NCBI GenBank assembly: GCA_032123435.1 | Contig: JAQBFJ010000032.1 | Location: forward strand, 1-5,121 | DNA length: 5,121 bases | DNA from: JAQBFJ01 sp032123435 | GTDB lineage: Bacteria; Verrucomicrobiota; Kiritimatiellia; UBA8416; JAQBFJ01 | Reading direction: 5' to 3' | Part shown: positions 1-5,121 of the stretch, piece after piece | How positions within the stretch are numbered: the stretch's first letter is position 1 | Layout of the letters: each line of letters starts with the position of its first letter | Notes under the pieces: generated by a model | What the model saw: the letters and a program-made list of their open reading frames with translations, nothing else | The model's database searches: none | What the model was told of the DNA's origin: nothing | Made by a program: the position numbers and the translations under genes

Positions 1-540
1 TATGTAATTCTTTGCTATGACAGGTGATTCTATTAATAGAAGATTTTCGTAGTTCACGGTGGAAGCACTGGTAGTATAGTTGTATGAGCCTGTAATTACC
101 CGTTTTCTGTCTATAACAGCGAATTTATGATGCATTTTGGCGTATTTACCAGTGAGCGTGACGGGTATGCATGGAACCCCCCTTTTTTTCAGCCAGCCGA
201 TGGTATCCCTCATTCCTTTCCAGTCGTATGAGCCTTTGTCGTATTTTACAGTGACCGCTACATGTCGCTTCTTCGCGCGTAACAGGGCGGCGGCTATGTT
301 CTTTCGCGTTATACTGTAAATGGCTACAAGCACTTCCTTTTCAGCTTTATCCAGTTCTTTGACAAGCAGTTTTTCACAGTCTTTGCCAAAAGCGGATTGC
401 GCGATACATTCCGGCTGGACGGTGATGCCTGCATTTGTGTTGGCAGGTGACGTGTCCACCGACTCGACTGCCGGCAGGGCAGTGCATAGCGTCAGAGTCA
501 GCACAATAAACAGAAAATTGTATAAGCCCGGTTTTCGCAT
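1..540 (-). CDS. Secreted phospholipase D/Nuc-family protein, partial (C-terminus off the window)
   Basis: The reading frame is open from an ATG at 538-540 to the left edge, giving 180 visible residues and no stop. The N-terminus (Met-Arg-Lys, then a hydrophobic run at about residues 7-24 ending in Ala-Leu-Pro-Ala) looks like a Sec signal peptide. A Cys sits at 19, but Leu precedes it, so it is a poor lipobox. The core matches the single-domain PLD/Nuc family: the VAIYSIT strand (72-78), then one complete HKD motif, H137-x-K139-x4-D144, followed by G151-S152-x-N154 and a glutamate at 166. In this family two HKD motifs from a dimer form the active site, with His as nucleophile; Salmonella Nuc is about this long, so perhaps only 5-25 residues are missing. 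The likely activity is phosphodiester hydrolysis (nucleic acid or phospholipid) in the periplasm or outside the cell; the substrate cannot be told. It follows the GDPD gene by 41 bases on the same strand, so they are probably one operon. A weak AGGGA lies 12 bases before the ATG. Confidence 0.88.
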   Translation of the reverse strand, partial: MRKPGLYNFLFIVLTLTLCTALPAVESVDTSPANTNAGITVQPECIAQSAFGKDCEKLLVKELDKAEKEVLVAIYSITRKNIAAALLRAKKRHVAVTVKYDKGSYDWKGMRDTIGWLKKRGVPCIPVTLTGKYAKMHHKFAVIDRKRVITGSYNYTTSASTVNYENLLLIESPVIAKNYI

Positions 541-581
541 GGTAATCTGGATTCCCTGCTGAATATTATTCAGTTCAAATT

Positions 582-1499
582 CTAATCGGCAGCCTTTCCG
601 TGTTTGTTCCTTCTGAAAAGTGAAAATATATTATACTTGATATGATTGTAATAGGTTTTAATACCGGAATCACCCCAAAGCCGGTCTGAAAAGTCTTTAT
701 GTATAAGGTACATGGTATCGTTAAAATCCCAGAATATAATGGTTTTATCTTTTGGTTTTAAATCGAGCAGACTGTCTATATTGTGCAGGTTTGCCACATG
801 CAGCATCAGATAGTCGGCTTTTGTTTCTCGTATTTTGCCATACAATCCTTCAGTCAGAAAGTCGAGTGGCAGATATGTTGATGATTTCATCCAGAATATC
901 TGACCTGTTGCCACTTCGGGATATCTTTCATTCGTGTACTTAACAACATCTCCTGAGATAGAACTGATCAGAAGATCCTTTATCCGCTTTTTTCTTGTCA
1001 TGTCATGAACGATAAAGTCGACTATTTTTTGGTCTTCTTCCGTATTGCCCTGCGATTTGACTTCTATATTGACTTTCTTATTTCCTACGGCGTTTATAAT
1101 CTCGTCGTATGCGGCTATTTTACCGTCAGTAAGATTGCGAAGTTCTTCATAATCGGTGTCGCTTATTTTTCCCAGTTTTCTGTACAATCTAAATAAGCTC
1201 TTGTCATGGAACACAATTAACCTTTTATTTTTAGCGTATTGAACATCAAATTCTATGAATGCGTATTTATTACTGTATCGGGCTGCTTTTATGGCGTCTA
1301 AAGTGTTTTCCGTATATTGAACAGATGCTCCTCTATGCGCGCCCATTGTGCATCTGTATATTTTTGTGTCATAGATGGGTTTACCTATTTTCTCGCGCAG
1401 GACTTCGTCAAGGCCGATAGCATGTTTGGGCATACTGCTACAGCCGGCAAGCATGATGATAAAACCCATTATAACGAGCGTTATTGTACATTTCTTCAT
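582..1499 (-). CDS. Glycerophosphodiester phosphodiesterase (GDPD)-family lipoprotein
   Basis: This 305-residue protein (numbered from the ATG at 1497-1499) belongs to the GDPD family, TIM-barrel enzymes that hydrolyse glycerophosphodiesters to glycerol 3-phosphate and an alcohol, usually with a divalent metal. Visible family motifs are H55-R56-G57, E64-N65-T66, the metal-binding E83-x-D85, the catalytic H98-D99, and E146-x-K148. The N-terminus is a lipoprotein signal: Met-Lys-Lys, a hydrophobic stretch, then Leu-Ala-Gly-Cys with the lipidated Cys at 20, so the enzyme should be membrane-anchored outside the cytoplasm. The C-terminal third is less typical: the usual WTVN strand reads WDFND, and the usual DGIITD-type ending is absent, replaced by a basic tail. 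An in-frame GTG at 1506-1508 would add three residues. I prefer the ATG because it gives a standard Met-Lys-Lys signal start, but neither has a clear Shine-Dalgarno. The gene is notably A+T-rich compared with proBA and pckG. Confidence 0.9.
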   Translation of the reverse strand: MKKCTITLVIMGFIIMLAGCSSMPKHAIGLDEVLREKIGKPIYDTKIYRCTMGAHRGASVQYTENTLDAIKAARYSNKYAFIEFDVQYAKNKRLIVFHDKSLFRLYRKLGKISDTDYEELRNLTDGKIAAYDEIINAVGNKKVNIEVKSQGNTEEDQKIVDFIVHDMTRKKRIKDLLISSISGDVVKYTNERYPEVATGQIFWMKSSTYLPLDFLTEGLYGKIRETKADYLMLHVANLHNIDSLLDLKPKDKTIIFWDFNDTMYLIHKDFSDRLWGDSGIKTYYNHIKYNIFSLFRRNKHGKAAD

Positions 1500-1572
1500 T
1501 ATTTTCACAGGATCATTAGTTCTATTTTTACATTGTAGCCAGGTTTTATTTTCCGTAGAGTAGCCGGGATTT
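1500..1572. promoter_or_regulatory. Divergent promoter region between the GDPD gene and proB
   Basis: The two start codons face away from each other across 73 bases, so promoters for both the GDPD-PLD pair and proBA should lie here or just inside the coding regions. On the minus strand TACAAT (1532-1537) is a good -10 hexamer and would give a leader of roughly 25 bases before the ATG at 1499, but no convincing -35 lies at the right distance. On the plus strand nothing stands out. The proB ribosome site is only a weak CGGGAT (1565-1570) just before its ATG. No operator or riboswitch is apparent; the region is too short for a large leader. Confidence 0.35.
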
Positions 1573-2391
1573 ATGAAAAAGTCATTGAAATACAGGGAAA
1601 TTCTTTTAGATGTCCGCCGGGTTATCGTAAAAATAGGAAGCCGGGTACTGGTTCAGAAGACTGGCAGGCCTGATATCAGGCGCATACGTGCCCTTATCAA
1701 GGAACTGGCGTATATTCATAAGCAGGGCTATGAGACTGTTGTTGTCACTTCAGGTGCTATTGGAGCGGGGATGGAAGCTCTGGGCATGAAAGAGCGTCCG
1801 ATGAGCCTGCCGGACCTTCAGATGGCCGCGGCAGTTGGGCAGACGCGGCTTATGTCGCGTTATGCTGAGTTTTTTTCGGCTGTTGGCTGTAAAGTCGGGC
1901 AGGTTCTGCTTACGCATGATGATTTTCATCATAAGGTAAGGCTGACGAACGCGCGGCGCACGATGGAGAATCTTATAAGGAATAAGGTCATTCCGATAGT
2001 TAACGAAAACGATGTAGTGGCGGATGAGGAGATAAAGGCTGCTTTGGCGTTAGGCGATAATGACAGGCTTGCAGCTTATCTTGTTAAACTTATACGCGCG
2101 GATTTGCTTATTATGCTGACTACTGTTGACGGAATTCGCGAGCCTACCAATAACGGCTCACGCCGTGTGAAGTACATTGAATCCATAACAAAAAAGACAT
2201 ATTCGCTTGTTGATGGAAATAATACATCGTCGTTGTCGAAAGGCGGTATGACCAGCAAGCTGAAAGCGGCCGGGATTGCCGCACACGCTGGATGTACGGT
2301 AGTTATAGCCAATGGCCGGAAGACCGGGGTTTTGAATCGGATTATGGCAGGTGAAGATACGGGTACGATGGTGTTGGCGTCAGGAGTATAA
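1573..2391 (+). CDS. proB: Glutamate 5-kinase, short form without PUA domain
   Basis: This cytoplasmic enzyme phosphorylates L-glutamate with ATP to gamma-glutamyl phosphate, the first and usually feedback-controlled step of proline synthesis. The 272 residues form a complete amino-acid-kinase fold: VKIGS (19-23, phosphate-binding Lys20), SGAIGAG (60-66), the QMAAAVGQ segment (83-90), the glutamate-site NEND (144-147), GDND (161-164), LTTVDGI (182-188) and KGGM with Lys229 (223-229). The protein ends just after the final EDTGT strand, so the roughly 100-residue C-terminal PUA domain of the E. coli enzyme (367 residues) is absent; PUA-less forms are known in other bacteria and remain active. 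The first internal Met is at 67, within the conserved core, so the ATG at 1573 is the only sensible start. The TAA stop overlaps the proA ATG by one base. Confidence 0.96.
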   Translation: MKKSLKYREILLDVRRVIVKIGSRVLVQKTGRPDIRRIRALIKELAYIHKQGYETVVVTSGAIGAGMEALGMKERPMSLPDLQMAAAVGQTRLMSRYAEFFSAVGCKVGQVLLTHDDFHHKVRLTNARRTMENLIRNKVIPIVNENDVVADEEIKAALALGDNDRLAAYLVKLIRADLLIMLTTVDGIREPTNNGSRRVKYIESITKKTYSLVDGNNTSSLSKGGMTSKLKAAGIAAHAGCTVVIANGRKTGVLNRIMAGEDTGTMVLASGV

Positions 2392-2393
2392 TG
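2382..2393 (+). promoter_or_regulatory. proA ribosome binding site with stop-start overlap (translational coupling)
   Basis: A strong AGGAG (2382-2386) lies inside the last codons of proB, four bases before the proA ATG (2391-2393). The proB stop TAA (2389-2391) shares its last A with that ATG. Ribosomes finishing proB can therefore restart on proA directly, which suits two enzymes that share an unstable intermediate. Coupling is inferred from the arrangement. Confidence 0.75.
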
Positions 2394-3647
2394 AGCTTAC
2401 ATGATGAAATGGTGGCAATAGGCGAGCAGGCATTAGCTGCTTCCCGTGAATTGATTCTTTTTACGACGAGGCAGAAGAACTCGATTCTACAGTCGATGTC
2501 GGATGAACTTGACGCGCGCCGGTCCGATATACTGGATGCCAACAAAAAGGATATGGATGATGCCCGGGATGAAGGTCTTTCAGCGGCCATGCTGGATCGG
2601 TTACTGCTTACGGACGCTCGTATAGACAGCATGATAAAAGGTTTACAGGCTGTCTCGGTTTTAAAGGATCCGATATGGTCCCGGATCAGTCGTTGGATCA
2701 GGCCGAACGGGCTGGAAATAGTTAAGCGGCGTGTTCCCATAGGTGTGATTGGCATAATATACGAATCACGGCCCAATGTTACGGTTGATTCCGCCGGTTT
2801 GTGCATCAAGACATCCAATACGGTCATTCTTCGCGGTGGCAAGGAATCGTTAAGGTCGAACATAGCTATTGTGAACGCATTGGTGGAAGGCGGCAGGAAA
2901 AGGGGGCTTCCGGAAAATGCCATCCAGATAATTGAAACGACGGATCATGAAGCAGTTCGGGAGCTTGTGCAGTTGGAAGGCAAGGTGGATCTTATCATAC
3001 CGCGTGGTGGTGAAGCTTTGATCAAGGCTGTTGCCGAGCAGGCGCGTGTACCCGTGATCAAGCATTACAAGGGGGTTTGTCATGTTTACGTTGATGAATC
3101 GGCCAACATGGAAATGGCGTTGAAAGTGGTTGAGAACGCCAAATGCCAGAGGCCGGGCGTATGCAACGCGATGGAAACACTGTTGGTACATGAGAAGGTT
3201 GCGTCTGAATTTCTGCCCAAGTTATCAGCCAGGCTTCGTGAGCTTGGTGTTGAGTTAAGGGGTGATTCTGCTTCCGTATCAATTGTCCCGGAAATGAAGC
3301 AGGCGACAGAGGATGATTGGTATGCCGAGTATCTTGATCTTATTCTTGCCGTGCGTGTTGTGCCGTCGGCCAAGGTTGCTATTGAGCATATTAATAAATA
3401 CGGGTCCAGGCATTCAGATGCCATAATTGCCGAATCCGAGAATGTACAGAAGGTGTTTTTACGGGAAGTGGATTCGGCGGCCGTTTACGTTAATGCGTCA
3501 ACCCGTTTTACCGATGGCGGAGAATTTGGGATGGGCGCTGAAATAGGAATCAGCACGGACAAACTTCACGCGCGCGGTCCAATGGGGCTGGAAGAGCTGA
3601 CAACGTACAAATATGTTATTCACGGCAATGGTCAAGTGCGCGGCTGA
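2391..3647 (+). CDS. proA: Glutamate-5-semialdehyde dehydrogenase (gamma-glutamyl phosphate reductase)
   Basis: This cytoplasmic enzyme reduces gamma-glutamyl phosphate with NADPH to glutamate 5-semialdehyde, which cyclises to pyrroline-5-carboxylate, the last precursor before proline. At 418 residues it matches the normal family length (E. coli 417). It belongs to the aldehyde dehydrogenase superfamily; visible signatures are YESRPNVTVDSAGLCIK (124-140), the RGGKES loop (148-153), IPRGG (203-207), KGVCHVYVD (227-235), and the catalytic loop QRPGVCNAMETLLVH with nucleophile Cys258. The C-terminal block (367-407) contains VNASTRFTDGGEFGMGAEIG and HARGPMGLEELTTYKY, both typical of ProA. The start is fixed by the AGGAG and the overlap with proB. 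No proC is in the window, so the final reductase must be encoded elsewhere. The gene converges on pckG across a repeat-filled gap with no clear intrinsic terminator. Confidence 0.97.
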   Translation: MSLHDEMVAIGEQALAASRELILFTTRQKNSILQSMSDELDARRSDILDANKKDMDDARDEGLSAAMLDRLLLTDARIDSMIKGLQAVSVLKDPIWSRISRWIRPNGLEIVKRRVPIGVIGIIYESRPNVTVDSAGLCIKTSNTVILRGGKESLRSNIAIVNALVEGGRKRGLPENAIQIIETTDHEAVRELVQLEGKVDLIIPRGGEALIKAVAEQARVPVIKHYKGVCHVYVDESANMEMALKVVENAKCQRPGVCNAMETLLVHEKVASEFLPKLSARLRELGVELRGDSASVSIVPEMKQATEDDWYAEYLDLILAVRVVPSAKVAIEHINKYGSRHSDAIIAESENVQKVFLREVDSAAVYVNASTRFTDGGEFGMGAEIGISTDKLHARGPMGLEELTTYKYVIHGNGQVRG

Positions 3648-3705
3648 TATTTTCAGGGCCTGCCGTGGTGAAGTTTCTTTTTTCTCATATCTCTGGGGAG
3701 CTTTT

Positions 3706-3732
3706 TTTTGACAGGATAACAGGATTTACAAG
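3706..3732 (+). repeat. Left 27-base inverted repeat arm
   Basis: The arm begins TTTTGACAGGATAACAGG and is the exact reverse complement of 3955-3981. It is built from an iterated unit: ACAGGAT at 3711 and 3719, then ACAAGAT at 3728 and again at 3739 just beyond the arm, spaced 8, 9 and 11 bases. Base 3705 does not pair with 3982, nor 3733 with 3954, so the limits of the perfect arm are sharp. Confidence 0.93.
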
Positions 3733-3761
3733 ATTAAGACAAGATGGTTCATGAAATCTGG

Positions 3762-3779
3762 ATAAAATAATAATTTTAT
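3762..3779. repeat. Small A+T hairpin inside the element
   Basis: ATAAAAT (3762-3768) and ATTTTAT (3773-3779) are perfect inverted repeats around the loop AATA. The stem is pure A/T and may be a chance product of the local composition. It is listed because it adds to the symmetry of the segment. Confidence 0.5.
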
Positions 3780-3863
3780 TTCACATTTCCTGAACAGTTT
3801 TCCTGATGGGGCCCGGCTTCGATCGCACTAGCGAACTACGCCGCGGCAAGGAAGACACCGAAG

Positions 3864-3880
3864 TGTTCAGTTCCTGAACA
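3864..3880. repeat. Seven-base inverted repeat, half of which recurs at 3787
   Basis: TGTTCAG (3864-3870) and CTGAACA (3874-3880) pair around a three-base TTC loop. The ten bases TTCCTGAACA (3871-3880) also occur at 3787-3796, so the G+C-rich core between them is flanked by a ten-base direct repeat. Such spacing could mark an inserted block or paired binding sites; the sequence does not decide. Confidence 0.6.
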
Positions 3881-3891
3881 TCAGAAGCGGT

Positions 3892-3933
3892 CGTTAAATA
3901 TCAATAGAATTATTAGTCTATTGATATTTAACG
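3892..3933. repeat. Perfect 17-base-pair hairpin with 8-base loop
   Basis: The arm CGTTAAATATCAATAGA (3892-3908) is the exact reverse complement of 3917-3933, with loop ATTATTAG. A perfect 17-base-pair stem is far beyond chance for this length. It lies between convergent genes, so it could block transcription from either side. Neither side has the T-run of a standard Rho-independent terminator, so I call it a repeat rather than a terminator. It could protect the 3' ends of the proBA or pckG transcripts. Confidence 0.9.
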
Positions 3934-3954
3934 GATCCAATTCCCTGTTCTATC

Positions 3955-3981
3955 CTTGTAAATCCTGTTATCCTGTCAAAA
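3955..3981 (-). repeat. Right 27-base inverted repeat arm
   Basis: This is the exact reverse complement of the left arm at 3706-3732. Read on the minus strand it carries ACAGGAT twice, then ACAAGGAT, and a degenerate ACAGGGA further in (3942-3948). Both ends of the element thus carry about four copies of the same short unit, and similarity fades beyond the perfect arm. The arm ends 11 bases before the pckG stop codon. Confidence 0.93.
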
Positions 3982-3992
3982 CTCCCTTTCCC

Positions 3993-5121
3993 TCATGCCT
4001 CCGGGAATTTTTCCGGCTGGATATAATCACCGAACGATTTCTGCGCAGCGAGCAATCGTTCCCGCTGTGCGTTCAGTACATCGAATAATACTGACGGTGC
4101 GTCAGTAACTTCGTTTTTGTGATATTGTTCCACCCGGTCGATCTTGGCCAGGTTTTCCGGTATTCGGATTGTAAACTGTTCATGGTATGCTTCGCGCGTA
4201 TATTCCTTTTTCAGGACGGTCTTGAAAAGCTGTTCAAGATCTTCGTATTTAGGAAGCCAGCCTGTTGGTCCTTTATACGCGCCGGCTTCTTTGTTTACTC
4301 TCAGTTCCATCCACTTGACCCATACGTGTTTATCGCGGCGGTCATTCACGAAATTGCCTGCCTTGTTGCGCAGGAAATAATTGACGCCGAAGACAGCCGG
4401 TACATCTGTCAGTTTCTTGCTGAACTCGATATTATTCTGGATATATTTGCCGAGCGGAATTGCCACGAAATCCTGAATGCTCATCAGATTAATTTCAGGG
4501 ACACCCTCCTTGCCGACGGTGGCGAATGTTGTTTCCGTTTCAAGTGAAGCGCCGTAGGCGATTATGCCGTGGTTCCAATCGAAGCTCTGCTGAACGGGCA
4601 CATAGCTCTTGGCATCGCGGCCGCCATACATTATGCCGGCCAGATGGATACCGTTCGGGTTATCCAGTTCCGAGTCGCAGTTGGCGAGCGCTTTAAGGGT
4701 AATAGCGTATCGGGCGTTCTTATGGGCAGGCGGAATTTCCGCGCCTTTTTCGTCCTTTTTGCCTTCATGCCACTGGCCGGAGAAATTTTCACCATCCTTG
4801 GGCAGGTCTCGTTCCATTCCCAGCCAGTATGGTTTTTTATCTTTCACCAGAATGTTCGAGAATATGACTTCTTCCGGGTTGGTTATGGCGTTCCAGATTA
4901 CAGGATCATCCTTGTCGTTGACGTTCTGTATTATACCAAAAATGCCCGATTCGGCGTTTACGGCCTGACATTTTCCGTTTATTGCGCGGAAGTAAGCAAT
5001 ATCGTCGCCCAATATGGTTTCTCCGGGCAGCATTGCTGTTGACGTCTTACCGCACGCGCTGGGGAAAGCGCCGGCCATGTATGTTTTTCGGCCTTTAGGC
5101 CCTTTCACGCCCATGAGGAAC
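3993..5121 (-). CDS. pckG: Phosphoenolpyruvate carboxykinase (GTP-type), C-terminal part, divergent guanine loop
   Basis: The frame is open to the right edge, with a TGA stop at 3993-3995. The family's usual size is about 600 residues, so roughly 230-260 N-terminal residues lie outside; the Met at 5112-5114 is internal. The enzyme interconverts oxaloacetate and PEP plus CO2 using a nucleotide and Mn/Mg, in gluconeogenesis or anaplerosis in the cytoplasm. Numbering from that Met, visible signatures are the P-loop FPSACGKTS (17-25) with its reactive Cys21, GDDIA (36-40, metal-binding), NAESGIFG (53-60), the substrate-site HKNAR (131-135), YGGR (163-166), WNHG (180-183) and GPTGWLP (282-288). 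Of the three phenylalanines that hold guanine in GTP enzymes, two align (Phe247 in NYF, Phe255), but the usual FLWPGFGEN loop reads FVNDRRDKH, with Arg260 at the third. Nucleotide preference is therefore uncertain. The family assignment is sure; the symbol is by family. Confidence 0.92.
   Translation of the reverse strand, partial: FLMGVKGPKGRKTYMAGAFPSACGKTSTAMLPGETILGDDIAYFRAINGKCQAVNAESGIFGIIQNVNDKDDPVIWNAITNPEEVIFSNILVKDKKPYWLGMERDLPKDGENFSGQWHEGKKDEKGAEIPPAHKNARYAITLKALANCDSELDNPNGIHLAGIMYGGRDAKSYVPVQQSFDWNHGIIAYGASLETETTFATVGKEGVPEINLMSIQDFVAIPLGKYIQNNIEFSKKLTDVPAVFGVNYFLRNKAGNFVNDRRDKHVWVKWMELRVNKEAGAYKGPTGWLPKYEDLEQLFKTVLKKEYTREAYHEQFTIRIPENLAKIDRVEQYHKNEVTDAPSVLFDVLNAQRERLLAAQKSFGDYIQPEKFPEA

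Larger units (their letters stand above)
3706..3981. mobile_element. Candidate non-autonomous inverted-repeat element (276 bases, MITE-like)
   Basis: This segment fills most of the 345-base gap between the convergent proA and pckG genes. It is bounded by perfect 27-base inverted repeats, contains no gene, and holds three smaller perfect hairpins (3762-3779, 3864-3880, 3892-3933) plus a G+C-rich core at about 3806-3865 in otherwise A+T-rich sequence. The right end lies only 11 bases from the pckG stop. Gene-free, symmetric and intergenic is the layout expected of a miniature inverted-repeat element or another dispersed genomic repeat. However, I see no flanking target-site duplication, and copy number cannot be judged from one window. 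It may instead, or also, serve as a bidirectional transcription barrier. The remaining 58 bases after proA (3648-3705) hold only two T-runs. Confidence 0.4.

Noticed and set aside
137..562. Two short plus-strand frames opposite the PLD-family gene
   Set aside because: The minus-strand frame has a signal peptide and a complete HKD motif; these plus-strand frames have neither domain nor ribosome site.
1533..1561. Sigma-70-like promoter for proB (TTGTAG, 17 bases, TAGAGT)
   Set aside because: Only three of six -35 bases match, and the predicted start would fall at or past the ribosome site.
2342..2923. 193-codon open frame on the minus strand, overlapping proA
   Set aside because: It lies opposite the well-supported proB/proA genes, is serine-rich with no recognisable domain, and is explained by codon use on the other strand.
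3648..3709. Possible Rho-independent terminator after proA (T-runs near 3678-3683 and 3702-3709)
   Set aside because: The only stems before the T-runs are three or four base pairs with poor loops, such as CTC/GAG at 3691-3700, too weak to call.
3806..3877. 23-codon open frame inside the repeat element
   Set aside because: It is too short, has no Shine-Dalgarno, and lies in a repeat-like core; nothing supports translation.
3698..3989. Target-site duplication flanking the inverted-repeat element
   Set aside because: The bases just outside the arms (a T-run on the left, CTCCC on the right) do not match, so no duplication can be claimed.
4569..5042. 157-codon plus-strand frame, with another at 4119-4547, opposite the PEP carboxykinase gene
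   Set aside because: Both are antisense to conserved pckG coding sequence, show no family motif and have no good ribosome site; they are shadows.

Overview
The window reads as ordinary bacterial chromosome with one structured, gene-free insert. No rRNA, tRNA, CRISPR array or complete transposase gene is visible. Taxonomy can only be guessed. A lipoprotein signal points to a diderm or other bacterium with lipoprotein processing. The divergent GTP-type PEP carboxykinase and the intergenic repeat built from ACAGGAT-like units recall uncultured PVC-type lineages (Kiritimatiellota/Lentisphaerota). This is an inference of low confidence, not a sequence-proven assignment.

Layout, left to right. (1) Positions 1-1499, minus strand: two probably co-transcribed genes for exported phosphodiesterases. 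The first is a glycerophosphodiester phosphodiesterase-family lipoprotein. About 41 bases later comes a secreted, single-HKD phospholipase D/Nuc-family protein whose C-terminal end runs off the left edge. This pair is clearly richer in A+T than the rest. (2) Positions 1500-1572: a short divergent promoter region. (3) Positions 1573-3647, plus strand: proB and proA, overlapping by one base (TAATG), which encode the first two steps of proline synthesis from glutamate. ProB is the short form without a PUA domain. (4) Positions 3648-3992: a non-coding gap between two convergent transcription units, mostly filled by a 276-base segment (3706-3981). That segment is bounded by perfect 27-base inverted repeats and contains three internal hairpins and a G+C-rich core. 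(5) Positions 3993-5121, minus strand: the C-terminal part of a GTP-type PEP carboxykinase, cut by the right edge.

How the genes work together: ProB phosphorylates glutamate and ProA reduces the labile product to glutamate semialdehyde, so their translational coupling makes sense. PEP carboxykinase links oxaloacetate and PEP in central metabolism and has no evident functional tie to its neighbours. The two phosphodiesterases may act together on phospholipid head groups, nucleic acid or teichoic-acid-like polymers outside the cytoplasm, but the sequence does not say which.

The genes themselves are known families. The parts most worth a second look are the inverted-repeat element between proA and the PEP carboxykinase gene, and the replaced guanine-binding loop in the latter.
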